Shown: positions 25,884-39,806 of the stretch, in pieces
Layout: the number at the start of each line of letters is the position of its first letter
Position numbering within the stretch: position 1 is the first letter of the stretch
Origin: Chrysomallon squamiferum
Taxonomy: Eukaryota > Mollusca > Gastropoda > Neomphalida > Peltospiridae
DNA: 62,000 nucleotides
Reading direction: 5' to 3'
NCBI GenBank assembly: GCA_012295275.1
Contig: CM022671.1
Span: 2,337,878-2,399,877 of the forward strand
Translations under genes and position numbers: made by a program
Notes under the pieces: generated by a model
What the model was told of the DNA's origin: nothing
The model's database searches: none
The model's input: only the letters and a program-made list of their open reading frames with translations

Positions 25884-27282
25884 GTTTTTACACCTTTTCT
25901 TTATCCTCCTGAAACAGCAAAGTATCAAGAAATGAAAGATGTGTTCCGGTTATGGTTTTTAGTTCGTTAAATTATTTTTTTATTATTCTTTCATTCGTTC
26001 TTTCATTTTTAGTTTCGGAATTTTGTCGACTAATTACGTTTAATTTTAAACTTTATTTCTTTAATTTCAAATTCCATAACCTCCTAAGTGATTTTCACAA
26101 TTTGTTCAAACTTTTTCAGTGACCATAATCTCATGAAATGACATTAAATAATTAGATTGAATTATTAAAGTGTCACATGACATAATAATTTATATACATA
26201 AAATAATGTTGTAAAAACAAGGTAGTCATTGATGAGAATAATAAAACTATAACATAATATTAAATAAGGATAACTTGCGCCTTTGAAAGGTTATCATACA
26301 TAGAGCAATATAGTAAAAACGGGGTTTATAATCACTACAACTTAGAAAAATCAAAGAAACGTTCTGTCAATAGGAGGCCTATTACCTCTTTCTGTTTCAA
26401 CATAATCTTATTAAAGGGAGATTAACAGTGTTAAACACCGATACAACTTTACGAATAACTATTTGACTATATAATTCAGGATACAAATATTTTTTATATA
26501 TTAATACAGTCTTAATTTATCACTATTTAACTGATGTCCACAAAATCATTAAATCAATCTTGTTCATAGTTTCTATTTAAAATGACACAAAAAGTCATTC
26601 AAATTAATCCCGATTTTTAAAACCCTTTCTTAGTATATGTATTCTATGGTGTCTACTTACATTCATTTCGTTTTGGTATTTTGTTAGCACGTTTTCTTGA
26701 AACAAACCACTTTATTACATTCCTTATTAGGCACTGTCATTCCGTTCGAATTACTTTAATACTTTACACTATTTTCTTTTTATAAAATAACCAGTTAGAA
26801 TTGTTAAAAGTTCCAGTCTTCAATAAATTCATTATTTTATATCTTTCAAACAAAACTAAGACGAAGTTTCGCCATTCCTCGAAGTAAACGTTTAGGTAGC
26901 TTGTTTATCTCTCTGTCAATGTACATTACTAACAATAGATATATAAATAACTATAAATATTTCCTCTGCCAATGTATTGACTGGTGTGTAGACAGTGACC
27001 CAAAGGTTTAATTAACTTGCTCGTTTAAGTTTTATATCAGACACAAAAAATAAAGTCATAATTATGTAATATCATCTAACTTATATTGGGATGTATCAGT
27101 ACTCTTGTGTCCATTTCTAAGTCATAGCTTTACAAATTTGGCTTTATATATATGCATAGGCTTATGTAAGTGTATCTGTGTATGAATATGTGCATATTAA
27201 ATAAAGCAACGGAGAATATATAAAAAATATATTAAAAAGAAAACAAAGGACAAGATAGCTATATTTACATACTAGCTGTACA

Positions 27283-27285
<3 letters not shown>

Positions 27286-27332
<47 letters not shown>
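27286..27332. repeat. (CA)n microsatellite
   Basis: Pure CA run upstream of the receptor gene. Confidence 0.95.
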
Positions 27333-27333
<1 letters not shown>

Positions 27334-27671
27334 GCGTATTTATTTTATCATCAAGTCATTAAACTGTAATGTATAATAAATTAGTATTTTAGTTTTAATA
27401 TAAAAATTCTGCTGTAGTCAATGAAAATAATAATAACTAAATAATTTTAAAACGTAGTACAAACAGAGAACTTCGTTTACATACGACATTAAATGTTTTA
27501 ACAGAACGTGACTATCGTAGGCTTGCTCTGCTTAGTCCGCTAACTGGTTGTTTTTTTCAGTCAGTCAGTTAAGAAGCCAAAGCTGACATTTTACTTGCGT
27601 GTATGTATCACGTACACTCCTTTAACGGAACACTTAACAATACCTCCTTTGTGTAAGTGTTGGCTACCGTT

Positions 27672-27905
<234 letters not shown>

Positions 27906-28487
27906 AATATGTGTAATAACATCTAAAGGTAACAGGCTGTAAGTATGAATTCCAGTACTTTTATATCGTCCCCACAGTATTAATTAAAGGGAATTCTTTT
28001 TTTTTCCAAATAATATTATAACAAATATAAAGTGTGTAAGAATTAGAAATAGTATATTTGTTGTAGCGACTGAGTTTTTCTTGTTGTTCTTGTTTTTAAA
28101 TATATCAGTAAGTAAATAAAGAATGAATTAAAATTTACATTAATAAAAACCTTCAACTAACACGTTGTTTATTTTTATGAAGTAATTAAGGACAAAGAAG
28201 GGAGAGAAAATCTAAATAATTAAGAAGAAATAAAATAAGGAATAACACATTAAAAAGAAAAGAAAAGAAAAAAGGAAGAAAGAAAGATAGAAAGAAAGAA
28301 AAAGGAAAGAAACGAACATAGAGAGATGCAAAGGAGTAAAGAAATAAAGATTAAAATTCAATAAAGAAGTTTAAAAACATAACAATCATTCATATTATAT
28401 ATTACATTGGTTCTTTGTTGTAATAACGTTATGAATAAGACGTATATAAATAAATAAATAAATAAGAAAGAAAGAAGAAATGAATTA

Positions 28488-28489
<2 letters not shown>

Positions 28490-28553
<64 letters not shown>
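28490..28553. repeat. (ATT)n microsatellite
   Basis: Pure trinucleotide run, present in shorter form in the homologous copy near 20370. Confidence 0.9.
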
Positions 28554-28554
<1 letters not shown>

Positions 28555-28745
28555 TCAGATGCCAGAAGACCATATCGAACATTATATGAAGAAATAATAA
28601 CCAAGAGAAAATATAAAAATCGTCCTTACGGAAAATATATAAAAGTGATTTAAAAAAAAGAAAAAAACAAAAAAAAAGTGAAGTGTTATTCAAAGAGAAA
28701 CTGTATTATAATATTATGTTGTTGAAAGAAAACTATATTTGTGTG

Positions 28746-29510
28746 CCTGTGAATGTATATGAAATGCTTTTCTTTATTAACTAAAAAATAAAAATAAGAC
28801 AAACAGGGATATATCTATGAATCAGTGTACTTTGATATTATTATTATGAATTAATATTTTCGAAACTGTTCTCAGAAATATTTTTATAGATTTCTTTTTA
28901 ATGCTTCAGAATGTATGAAAGATCTGTAATTACTATATTTTACATGTAAACTCAGTCTATCGGTGCACATACAAACATACAGACAGCTAAAGAGATAGCG
29001 ATTGTTATTATTTCCTTATGCATTTCCAATAAAACAAATCATTTATAATTGTTTTCAGTTTCTATTTTCATTTCCACGACTAAACAATATATTAAAAACA
29101 AATTTACTTCATATATTCAGAAATACACTCTAATGTTACATACACACATAAAAGTAATCTGCTTATAATTGTTTCTCACGTGTAGGTATACACAGTTCTA
29201 GTGTTAGTATGTTAGAACATTATAAAGAGTGTAAACACAACTGTAGTGTTAATATGTTAGTATATTATTACAGACAAAGAAGTGTAACTATATTAGTATG
29301 TTAGTATGTTATAGAGAAAACAGCTTAAAGACAGTACTTTTATTACTATTGATGTTTCAGAAGATTGTTTTAGAAAGGATATGCAGAGATGTTGTGTCAT
29401 TGTAGTAGAATGTTATTTTAGAAAAGTGTAGGTACTTTAGAAGGTTATTATAGAAATAAAAGCTCTATCCTTCCATTTTTAGTTAGCTCTTTAATCATTC
29501 TTTCGGTATT
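28746..29510. other. Non-coding spacer
   Basis: AT-rich. A phrase containing TTAGTATGTTAG is loosely repeated near 29200-29310. No exon was recognised. Confidence 0.5.
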
Positions 29511-30109
29511 TTCTCTTTTTATTATTATTATTTACTTCTTCAGTTTTCTTTCTTTCTTTCATTTAGAACATACGTACACTTCTTATTCACTTACTTGTGA
29601 AGTGCTTAGATGTAGCAGAAAGTGGAGAAAAAAAAAGAAGCATTTTCTCTTTGTAAAGAAACACGAAGAATGAAAACTGCAGTTTTATAATTTAACAAAC
29701 AAGACTTAGATTTATGATAATTTTCACATTTGTTCTAAAGTAGATTGTTTTAGCATTGGTAAACTGGTGTTTAAAGTAAATAGAAAATCGCGAGTAATAT
29801 TATTAACATCTACGTAAAAATCATGCTGTACTGTGCAGTTGTCTAAAGATATTCACTCGTGTGAAATGTGAGTCATTTTATACAAATTATATATTACGTT
29901 AACAGGTCCATGTAAAGTATTATTTGTTAACTACCCATAACAGACTTGTATAACCAGATTAACAGATAAAAGGTCTTTTCTGAGGACTCCTTGAATGTTT
30001 ATCGAGAAAAGGCGATATTTCTACTTGCTGATCAACGATCTTGTTATTTTGTTTTATAACTGAGCTGGGTGACAAAAAGAAAAGTTCTGCGACATCTTTT
30101 CTTTACAAC

Positions 30110-30203
<94 letters not shown>

Positions 30204-30435
30204 ATGTACTTATCTGTAATTATGATCAATAAATGATAAAAATGATTGGGTAATTATATTAATAACTGTACTGATAAAGTTAGCGATCATAATGAATATG
30301 CTATTTTTGTCATTGTAGTGACAACTTCAATACTAACATAAGAACAGATTTTATAGCATTAATGAATAAAATAGGTTTATTATTATTGTTCTTGGCTAGT
30401 TTTTACTCTCTTTTTTTACTTTTTTTCTCCCCAAG
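29511..30435 (+). repeat. Duplication D, copy 2: 5' flank of type-A pseudogene
   Basis: It matches 4590-5207, and 50400-51345 in part. The place where the 50-kb gene has exons 1 and 2 is collapsed: after TGAGCTGGGTGAC the sequence passes into a (TC)n run at about 30112-30201, which corresponds to the (TC)n run in intron 2 of the 50-kb gene. The signal peptide and first EGF exon have therefore been deleted. Confidence 0.7.
30112..30201. repeat. (TC)n microsatellite
   Basis: Pure CT run of about 90 bases, positionally homologous to the run at 51007-51101. Confidence 0.95.
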
Positions 30436-30876
30436 AAATTTATCAAAAAACCGACCATTTGCGTAGTTTATCTACTTGGTCATACAACTGTTTGGAATGC
30501 AAAGGACAATGTAAATCATGTTTACCTGGCTGGTACGGAGACAACTGTACAGACCAGTGCAACAACTGTGATTTCGCCGGTTATAACAAAACAACAGGTA
30601 TATATTTTGAATGCAAAAATGGTTTCTGAGGAGAGAATTGTACAAAACGTTGTTTGAGAAACTGTTCATCAACCATTCCATACGAATCCGTTTGTGGTCG
30701 CCAAACAGGGGAGTGTCTCGATGGCTGTAAGAAAGGATGGTGGGGGAATTTTTGTAATGAAACATGCAGTAAAGTGTGTCTGAACGGAGAATGTTTCTAT
30801 GATGCGACGTGTCACTGTCAACATGATACACACGATGCTGTGTGTCTCAAGGCTGAGAGGTCACATGTCAATACAG
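30436..30876 (+). pseudogene. Type-A EGF-like exon 3 pseudogene
   Basis: This is homologous to exon 3 (51346-51789) of the intact gene at 50529, with the same acceptor and a phase-1 donor (ACAG/GTGAGT). It reads SYNCLECKGQC, CLPGWYGDNC and CKKGWWGNFC. A TGA within GGTTTCTGAGGA replaces the Trp of GFWGENC. Two conserved cysteines have become Tyr (GYNK; IYFE). Upstream exons are missing (see the flank at 29511-30435), and no fourth exon was seen. It is clearly non-functional as a receptor. Confidence 0.85.
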
Positions 30877-30917
30877 GTGAGTAAAATGTAATTTAGTTAA
30901 AATTATGTCTGTGTTCA

Positions 30918-30949
<32 letters not shown>

Positions 30950-32277
30950 CTTCTTGTCTCCTAACAAAGTTTTTAAAAAATTCTTTGTTTATTTAATTTT
31001 TTGTTTTAACTTTCTTCTGTTTTTATTTCTTCCTTTCCTTTTCTAATTTATTTTGTTACGGTAACAACTCTGCTCCTGTAAAGTTCTGTCACGTGACTTT
31101 GTTCATACTGATTAATATGATGCGGTGCTGGCTTGTAAACATATAGGACCTTGTCATAGTTGTAAGTTGGTTTTTAATGTATCCTTTGTCGTTTGTTTTT
31201 GTTTTCTTTTCTTTTTTTTCATTTCTGGTATTTATTACAGTAATCATCATGATTAAGGTCATTATTATTAATTAAATTATTATTATTATTATTATTATTA
31301 ATTATCTTTTTCTGAGACAGATATTATTTAATTTTGTTCCTTTTTATATATTTATTAAATTGTTGTTGTTATTGTTATTTTACTTATTTAATAATAATTG
31401 ATTTTTATATTTAAATCTCTGACAGTATTGCAAGGACAACAGCCTCTGTGAAAAAAGAAGAAAATACATAAAATGTTATTCTGTGAGACAGCTGCACATG
31501 TCTACTGTTCTGAACAATGTGGAATTGTGTCATTTGTGGTGATTCTTTCCACGTTCCATAACTCTGAAATCTTATTTTACAGATTTATGATAATCCAGTC
31601 ACTGTTTATTCTTCCACTATCTGCTGAATCGTGTTTGATATTTCGTGTTAAACAGCTTTGCGGGGAGATAATCCTTGCAATGCCTACCTATGATAAACAA
31701 TTACTTTCTAAAATGGTAATCTGTGACAGACTGTAGAACATTTGTACATTATACACTAACTTATAACGAAAAGAATAAACGGTTAAATAGAAATCTAGTA
31801 ATAGCGAATTCAATACTATAAATTTTGGCCTAATATGAATAAAACGATTCTCTATATTTGTATAATCAGTCTAAAGGCAAGATAAAAATCCAGAATGCGC
31901 AAACTACGTGTAGATATAAATACTAAATAAATAACAAAATAAATAGAAGACGTAACTCAAATCAATTTGACATAAATATGTAAATGCATTTATTGATACA
32001 TAAAACAGCAAAAACAGATACAAGTGTGTACATTACCGAAAACTTAAACTGAAGCACATAACCAGATATAAATACAAAGTTCATATATTTTCTGATTTAT
32101 AAACTTGGCACAACGTAATTAATTCGTACTAAAATCTAAATAGCTCTAGACATTCAGCACAAATATTTAAAACTACATACACAACTAAACTATTTTAAAT
32201 CACAAACATTCTGAAACAAGTCGCTTTCTTCAAAACAAACCTTGCTTTGGATGTATATATAGTCAAAGAAGGATAAC
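30877..32277. other. Non-coding spacer
   Basis: A segment near 31065-31110 (CTCTGCTCCTG, GTTCTGTCACGTGAC) resembles 51915-51955 and 20645-20690, so it is a duplicated element of unknown role. A weak open frame at 31473-31736 shows no family resemblance and I do not call it. Confidence 0.45.
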
Positions 32278-32578
32278 TTGAACACTGATTCCTGGAGAAA
32301 TGGAATACAACGTTAAGAAAAGTTTAAAGTTACTTCTGTTTAATTGCTGAATGAGAGTTTAAAAGAGTATTTTGAGAAGAATGTTCATTGAATATATATA
32401 TTTGTGGATGTACTTTTCAAATGTACAAACATATTTAAATTCATAACTTGTCTTGTAATGTATTTATAAATTAAATAATCGTTCATTTTTAATTATGTAT
32501 CTACGTAATAGATGTTATGCAATAAACTAGTCAATACTATTATTTATTTTATTCGAATGAAAAAAGGTATCACTTTAA
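32278..32578 (+). repeat. Inverted repeat, left arm
   Basis: This is the reverse complement of 41622-41945. Shared runs include AGTTACTTCTGTTTAATTGC and GACAAGTTATGAATTTAAAT (the latter as read on the right arm). The two arms enclose about 9 kb containing the microexon array and the satellites. Confidence 0.85.
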
Positions 32579-32714
32579 TTATTTTTACAGTATATAATCT
32601 ATAAATATGAGGGGAAAAAAGAAAAAAAGAGAGAGAAAAATATGTATTGGAATATTATGCATTAATTGACATCCGAAGACGGCTGGATTCAGGACATTAT
32701 GAAAGGAACTCTTT

Positions 32715-32769
32715 TCATAGGAATAAATTCATCGATGAGTCAAAGTAAGATACATTCTCTCTAGTCGAC
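32715..32769 (-). CDS. Putative terminal exon of the microexon gene
   Basis: Read on the minus strand, an acceptor TTTTAATTACAG opens a 55-nt segment entered in phase 2. It reads STRENVSYFDSSMNLFL, then TGA at 32715-32717. Its first codons are homologous to the 30-nt exons further upstream (STSEN), and then it diverges into a unique end with its own stop. That is the arrangement expected for the last exon of a gene whose internal exons were tandemly copied. No transcript evidence is available, and the 5' part of the gene has not been identified. Confidence 0.45.
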
Positions 32770-33406
32770 CTGTAATTAAAATAAACAAATACTATTTACT
32801 TAAACAGAAATATATAAATAGTTAAACATGGAGATTTAGAAACATGGATTCTTGCATACACACATACAAACGAACGAGCATATATACTGACAAACATACA
32901 TATTTACATACCTACCTAATTCCTACATTCATTAAAAAACAGTTATGGCGATTTTAATTTTTACCAATCAACAAAATTGTTTTTATTTTCATTTCGAGCG
33001 GTACTGTATATGCGATTTTAAATTTCCTAAATAACATTAATTTGCGAAAAACGGATAAAAGTTACAATTTAAAAAGAATGTTTCACAGAATTTTTTTTTT
33101 TTATCTGGGTTCAGTAGCAGGACGTTTTCTTACTATGTTGTAGATATAAAACAGCTTCTTTCACCTTTATTTCAGTCTTCTTCTTTATTCTACCGTATTG
33201 TTCTGAAAGTCAGTCACTGTCGATTTCCTTCTTCAAGCAAAGGACTAGAATATATAGGAAGGAGACATATACACATATAGATAGATAGATAGACAGATAG
33301 ATAGATAGACAGATAGATACAGACAGACAGAAATAGAAAAAGAGACAGATATACATAGAAGTAGGTACATAGAAATAGAGTATGAAAAACAGATACATTT
33401 TCATAC

Positions 33407-33429
33407 TCCATCTCAGCTGAATTCCCCCT
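33407..33429 (-). CDS. Microexon-like segment, 23-nt variant (probably defective)
   Basis: Flanked by TTTTAATTACAG and GTATGAAAA, and homologous to the 30-nt copies, but seven bases shorter, which shifts the frame if it is included. It may be skipped or non-functional. Confidence 0.3.
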
Positions 33430-33612
33430 CTGTAATTAAAATGAACACATTTTATTTAATTAAACAGACATAATAAGTTTGATATAGATAGAGAGATATA
33501 GAGTTAGAAACATGAATTCTAGCACACATACATCATGTAAACATACATACGAACGGTCATACGCACGAACATATATACATACATACATGCATGCACGCAT
33601 ACATAAAAACAT

Positions 33613-33655
<43 letters not shown>

Positions 33656-33920
33656 TACATATATATATACACACAAACACACATATATAGATAGATTACA
33701 GAGAGAGACAGACAGGCAGACAGGCAATCAGACAGATAAATAGATAGGTAGATAGATGGACAGACAAACAAACAGACATATACATGTATATATGAAGTGA
33801 AAGAAAGAAATAGAAAAAGGGAAATAGATATGCAGGCATCGCGACTGATAGACAGATAGATAGACGTAGAAGTGGTACACATAAATAGATAGAGTGTGAA
33901 AAACAGACAAATTTTCTTAC

Positions 33921-33950
33921 TTCATCTCAGCTGTATTCTCACTAGTCGAT
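33921..33950 (-). CDS. Microexon-like segment, 30 nt
   Basis: Acceptor TTTTAATTACAG, donor GTAAGAAAA, phase 2 in and phase 2 out. The nine complete codons read STSENTAEM. Confidence 0.4.
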
Positions 33951-34694
33951 CTGTAATTAAAATGAACAAATATTAATTAATTAAACATACATAAAAAGTC
34001 AGAAATAGATAGATATATACATCCAAACATACATACAAACGAACATAAATACAAACATACATATAGAGTCAATGTGTATTTAAAATGAACAAATAAACAG
34101 TCATAAAAAGTCTCATATAGATAGATAAAGGTAGTTAGAAACATGCATTCTATACCACATACATCACGCAAACATGCAAACGGACATACATACATACATA
34201 CATATATATATATAAACAAAGCAACATACATACGTACACACATATATACATATATATATGTATGTATGTATGTATATATATATGTACACATACACATACA
34301 CATACACACCTATATATAGATTATAGAGAGACAGACAGTTCAATCATACAGATAAATAGATAGATAGATAGATAGATAGATAGACAGAGAGAGACACACA
34401 GACAGACAGTTACATTTATATTTGCAGTGACAGATATAGATAGATAAAAACATGCATTCTAGCACACATACATTATGCAAACGTACATACGAACAATCAT
34501 ACATGTGTACATACATACGTACTTACGTATATACATACATCCATACATATATACATACATATATGCAGTCACCCAAATACAAGGAAATATACAAGGAAAT
34601 ATATATACGTACATACGTATATACATATATACACACACATACAACATATATAGATTACAGAGAGACAGACAAACAGGCAGAGAGGGAATCAGAC

Positions 34695-34800
<106 letters not shown>

Positions 34801-34981
34801 GTAGATAGATAGACAGATAGATGGACAGACAACCAGACAGATACATGTATATATGGAGTGAAAGAAAGAAATAGAAATAGGGAAATAGATATGTAGGCAT
34901 CGTGACTGACAGACAGATAGATAGACAGAGAAGTGGTACACATAAATAGATAGAGTGTGAAAAACAGATAAATTTTCTTAC

Positions 34982-35011
34982 TCCATCTCAGCTGGATTCT
35001 CACTAGTCGAT
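34982..35011 (-). CDS. Microexon-like segment, 30 nt
   Basis: Acceptor TTTTAATTACAG, donor GTAAGAAAA, phase 2-2. The nine complete codons read STSENPAEM. Confidence 0.4.
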
Positions 35012-35402
35012 CTGTAATTAAAATGAACAAATATTAATTAATTAAACATACATAAAATGTCAGATATAGATAGACAGATACATTCATGGAAACATACATA
35101 CAAACGGACAGACATACATAAAAACATACATACGTACACACATATATGCATACATACATACACACATGTATATATATATATACACACTCATATATAGATT
35201 ACAAAGAGACAGAGAGAAACCATCAGACAGATAAATATATAAATAGATAGATGGACAGACAGCCAGACGGTTACATTTGCAATCAAAGAAAGAAAGAAAT
35301 AGAAATAGAGAAGTAGATATGTAGATATCTCGACTGACAGACAGATACGTAGAAGTAGGTACACATAAATAGATAGAATGTGAAAAACATAAATTTTCTT
35401 AC

Positions 35403-35432
35403 TCCCTCTCAGCTGTATTCTCACTAATCGAT
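35403..35432 (-). CDS. Microexon-like segment, 30 nt
   Basis: Acceptor TTTTAATTACAG, donor GTAAGAAAA, phase 2-2. The nine complete codons read SISENTAER. Confidence 0.4.
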
Positions 35433-35589
35433 CTGTAATTAAAATGAACAAATATTAATTAATTAGACATAAAAAGTCTGATATAGATAGAAAGATATAG
35501 TAAAAAACATGCATTCTGGCACACATACATCATATAACATACATACGAACGGTCATACATGCATACATACATACGTACGTACATACATA

Positions 35590-35822
35590 CATACTTACAT
35601 ATATACATACATTACATACTTACATATATACATACATTACATACATACATTACATACATACATTACATACATACATTACATACATACATTACATACATAC
35701 ATTACATACATACATTACATACATACTTACATATATACCTACATTACATACATACATTATATACATACATTACATACATACATTACATACATACATACAT
35801 ACATTACATACATACATACATG
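35590..35822. repeat. CATTACATACATA minisatellite
   Basis: Repeats of roughly 13 bases built from ACAT and ATTACAT, lying inside one unit of the larger array. Confidence 0.8.
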
Positions 35823-35950
35823 CATGCACGCATACATAAAAACATACAAGGAAATATATATACGTACATACATGTATACATACATATATACACACACACA
35901 CATATATACATTACAGAGAGAGAGACAAATAGATAGAGAGGGAATCAGAC

Positions 35951-36011
<61 letters not shown>

Positions 36012-36024
36012 GTAGGTAGGTAGG

Positions 36025-36059
<35 letters not shown>

Positions 36060-36088
36060 GTAGGTAGGTAGGTAGGTAGGTAGGTAGG

Positions 36089-36167
<79 letters not shown>

Positions 36168-36368
36168 GTAGGTAGGTAGGATGTAGATAGATAGATAGAT
36201 AGATGAACAGACAAGCAGACAGACAGATACATGTATATATGGAGTGAAAGAAAGAAATAGAAATAGAGAAATAGATATGTAGGCATCGTGACTGATAGAC
36301 AGATAGATAGACGTAGAAGTGGGTACACATAAATAGATAGATTGTGAAAAACAGATAAACTGTCTTAC

Positions 36369-36398
36369 TCCATCTCAGCTGTATTCTTACTAGTCGAT
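36369..36398 (-). CDS. Microexon-like segment, 30 nt
   Basis: Acceptor TTTTAATGACAG, donor GTAAGACAG, phase 2-2. The nine complete codons read STSKNTAEM. Confidence 0.4.
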
Positions 36399-36788
36399 CT
36401 GTCATTAAAATGAACAAATATTAATTAATTAAACATACATAAAAAGTCTGATATAGATAGAGAGATATAGTTAAAAACATGCATTCTGGCACACATACAT
36501 CATATAACATACATACGAACGGTCATACACGCATACATACATACCTACTTACATATATACATACATACAGGCATGCATACATAAAAACATACAAAGAAAT
36601 ATATAAACGTACATATATATATATATGTATACATACACCCACAGACACATATACGAATTACAGAAACAGACAGACACGCAGACAGACAAGCAGACAGACA
36701 GTCAGACAGATAAATAGATAGGTAGATATATGGACAGAGAAGCGGGTACATATAAATAGAGTGTGACAAAACAGATAACTTTTCTTAC

Positions 36789-36818
36789 TCCCTCTCAACT
36801 GGATTCCCAACAGTCGAT
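36789..36818 (-). CDS. Microexon-like segment, 30 nt
   Basis: Acceptor TTTTAATAACAG, donor GTAAGAAAA, phase 2-2. The nine complete codons read STVGNPVER. Confidence 0.4.
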
Positions 36819-37183
36819 CTGTTATTAAAATGAACAAATATTAATTAATTAAACAGACATAAAAAGTTTGATAGAGATAGAAAGATATAGTTAAAAACAT
36901 GCATTCTGGCACATATACATCATATAACATACATACGAACGGTCATACACGCATACATACATACGTACGTACATACATACATACTTACATATATACATAT
37001 ATTACATACATACATTACATACATACATGCATGCACGCATACATAACAACATACAAGGAAATATATGTACGTACATACATGTATACATACATATATATAT
37101 ACACACACATATATACATTACAGAGAGACAGACATCGAGGCAGAGAGGGAATCAGACAGATAAATAGATAGATAGATAGATAT

Positions 37184-37291
<108 letters not shown>

Positions 37292-37312
37292 GTAGGTAGG
37301 TAGGTAGGTAGG

Positions 37313-37379
<67 letters not shown>

Positions 37380-37380
37380 G

Positions 37381-37413
<33 letters not shown>

Positions 37414-37577
37414 GAACAGACAAGCAGACAGACATATACATGTATATATGGAGTGAAAGAAAGAACTAGAAATAGATAAATAGATATGTAGGCATCGTGA
37501 CTGACAGACAGATAGATAGACGTAGAAGTAGGTACACATAAATAGATAGAGTGTGAAAAACAGATACATTTTCTTAC

Positions 37578-37607
37578 TTCATCTCAGCTGGATTCTCACT
37601 AGTCGAT
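37578..37607 (-). CDS. Microexon-like segment, 30 nt
   Basis: Acceptor TTTTAATTACAG, donor GTAAGAAAA, phase 2-2. The nine complete codons read STSENPAEM. Confidence 0.4.
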
Positions 37608-37891
37608 CTGTAATTAAAATGAACAAATATTAATTAATTAAACAGACATAAAATGTCAAATATAGATAGATAAAATGAACAAATAAATGAGATATAGTGT
37701 GTATGTGTGTGTGTAATGATGTATAATTGGTAGCAAATCAAGATATAGATTATTAAATACATGCATTCTTGCACAAATACATCATGCAAACATGCAAACA
37801 TACATAAGAACGAACATACATACGTACATACATTCATATATACATACATGCATGCATGCATGGATGCATGCAAATATACAAAGAAACATAT

Positions 37892-37933
<42 letters not shown>

Positions 37934-38111
37934 ATACATATATATATATATAATACATACATACATACATACATAATATACACACACAGACACACACACA
38001 CATACAGATATATAGAAGACGGATGGATGGATAGAGATAGAAAATGACAGTGATAACATGAGAGACAGACATTTAAATAGATAACAAATAAATTTATAGA
38101 TAGATATACAC

Positions 38112-38185
<74 letters not shown>

Positions 38186-38448
38186 AGTGATAGACAGGTT
38201 TTTTCATTCATCTCATTTGAATTCCTCGAAATCAGGCATTAATGAAATTAATTTAATTAAATTTAACCTTAAGTAGACAGATAAATATATAGACAAATGG
38301 ACAGATATATAGATCAACCCAGAAAATGGTAGATACAAAAATAGACAGGCAGAAACAGAGATATATAGCTAAATATAATTAGATACATAGACAGACAGAC
38401 AGACAGATAAAGAGATAGAGAAAGGTATGGACAGACATATTTTCTCAC

Positions 38449-38478
38449 ATGTTCTGATTTGAATTCCGCCGTCTCCTT
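38449..38478 (-). CDS. Microexon-like segment, divergent 30-nt copy
   Basis: Acceptor TTTTATTTACAG, donor GTGAGAAAA, phase 2-2, with nine complete codons RRRRNSNQN. The sequence has diverged strongly but exon length, phase and splice sites are kept. It is the most upstream recognisable member. The Arg run would suit a position just inside a membrane. Confidence 0.35.
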
Positions 38479-38518
38479 CTGTAAATAAAATAAAATAGAT
38501 AAATATGTAGATAAATGG

Positions 38519-38620
<102 letters not shown>

Positions 38621-39492
38621 GTTTCATTTCAACCCGTAGGAACATGAAATAAATTGTTATTAACTAAACAGACAGGTAAATAAAGATAGATGAATGGACA
38701 AACAGAGACATACATAAAACATATATAAATACATATATACATGCATATACAGATACATTTGTACGTTTTTGTTTTATTATTGTGCTTAATCCCAAAGAGG
38801 TTCAAAGAGGTTCATTCATCAGTTAATTTAAAGATTGCAGAAATTGTTATGAGAGAAAAACAATATATTCTTATTTATTATGGACAAACATTTGCTGCAA
38901 ATCCTACATCATGATAATTAATTTGTTCTGGTACAAATAAAATAAACATTTAATCCTAAAAACAATACGAACCAAACAACCAACAATAATAATAAAAACT
39001 GTAACAACAATAACGAAGAAACATTTGTAGTCTCTACTACTTTATGTTTGTTTGATGTTTTGTGTTCATATGCATCAGAACAAGTTAAAAATCCAGAATT
39101 AGAGAACACAGAGAAAAGAAAGAAAATTAAACTGTGAAAGAATAATTTCTATATAATCTGTCTGTATTTTCATTATTTTACTGTAAAAATCTGATTGCTA
39201 TTTATCTATTTATATCGTCAACAGAAATAGTATTTAAATGAATATCTTTCGACTGCAGTGATCTTAAACTTTGACTTCTATCTTTATTTCACAAAGTCTT
39301 AATAGCATAAAAATTAAACAGCTGCACGCTCATCTTTCTAACAACGTAGGATATTCATGTGTAACATGTAAAGTATCAGAACAAAATTAAAACATCAAAG
39401 ATAAATTTGAGAGAGAAAACCTGGGCCATCATATGATTGTCTACTCTTTGTTGATGAAAATAAAGAAATTTTTGTATTATACGTTTTTTTAG

Positions 39493-39708
39493 TACAAATC
39501 ACACACCAAGACCTTTGATGAACTTGCTGTGGAAAATGACATAACTGAGATAATGAATAACAAACCTAAAATAGCAGTAAATGCCGATGCCGATGCCGAT
39601 GAAGATGCCGAACATGAGGATGCCGAACATGATGCCGATGCCGGTGCTAATGCCGGTGGAGAATCTATCATCAGATTTAGCAGAGTTTTCACTGGATACA
39701 AATGTTGA
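39493..39708 (+). other. Open segment encoding acidic Ala-Asp-Glu repeats
   Basis: After a T-rich acceptor-like TTTTTTTAG the frame is open for 71 codons to a TGA. It reads YKSHTKTFDELAVENDITEI, then NADADADEDAEHEDAEHDAD and GANAGG, then SIIRFSRVFTGYKC. No start codon is present in frame. A +1 frame continues as NLSSDLAEFSLDTNVELASG, so an ancestral coding sequence may have been frameshifted. I recognise no family. It could be a decayed gene or exon. Confidence 0.3.
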
Positions 39709-39750
39709 ACTAGCATCTGGAAGTAATTTAGAAAAATTACAAAATTATAA

Positions 39751-39758
<8 letters not shown>

Positions 39759-39801
<43 letters not shown>

Positions 39802-39806
39802 TGTGT
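39759..39806. repeat. (TG)n microsatellite
   Basis: Near-pure TG run following the acidic open segment. Confidence 0.95.

Noticed and set aside
31473-31736. 87-codon open frame on the plus strand
   Set aside because: No leader, domain, splice context or second copy; compatible with chance in AT-rich DNA.
38918-39109. Possible membrane exon (hydrophobic LLLLQFLLLLLVVWFVLFLG) upstream of the microexon array
   Set aside because: The hydrophobic run comes from TTATTG-type simple sequence, and no donor with the needed phase 2 follows. Kept only as a place to look.
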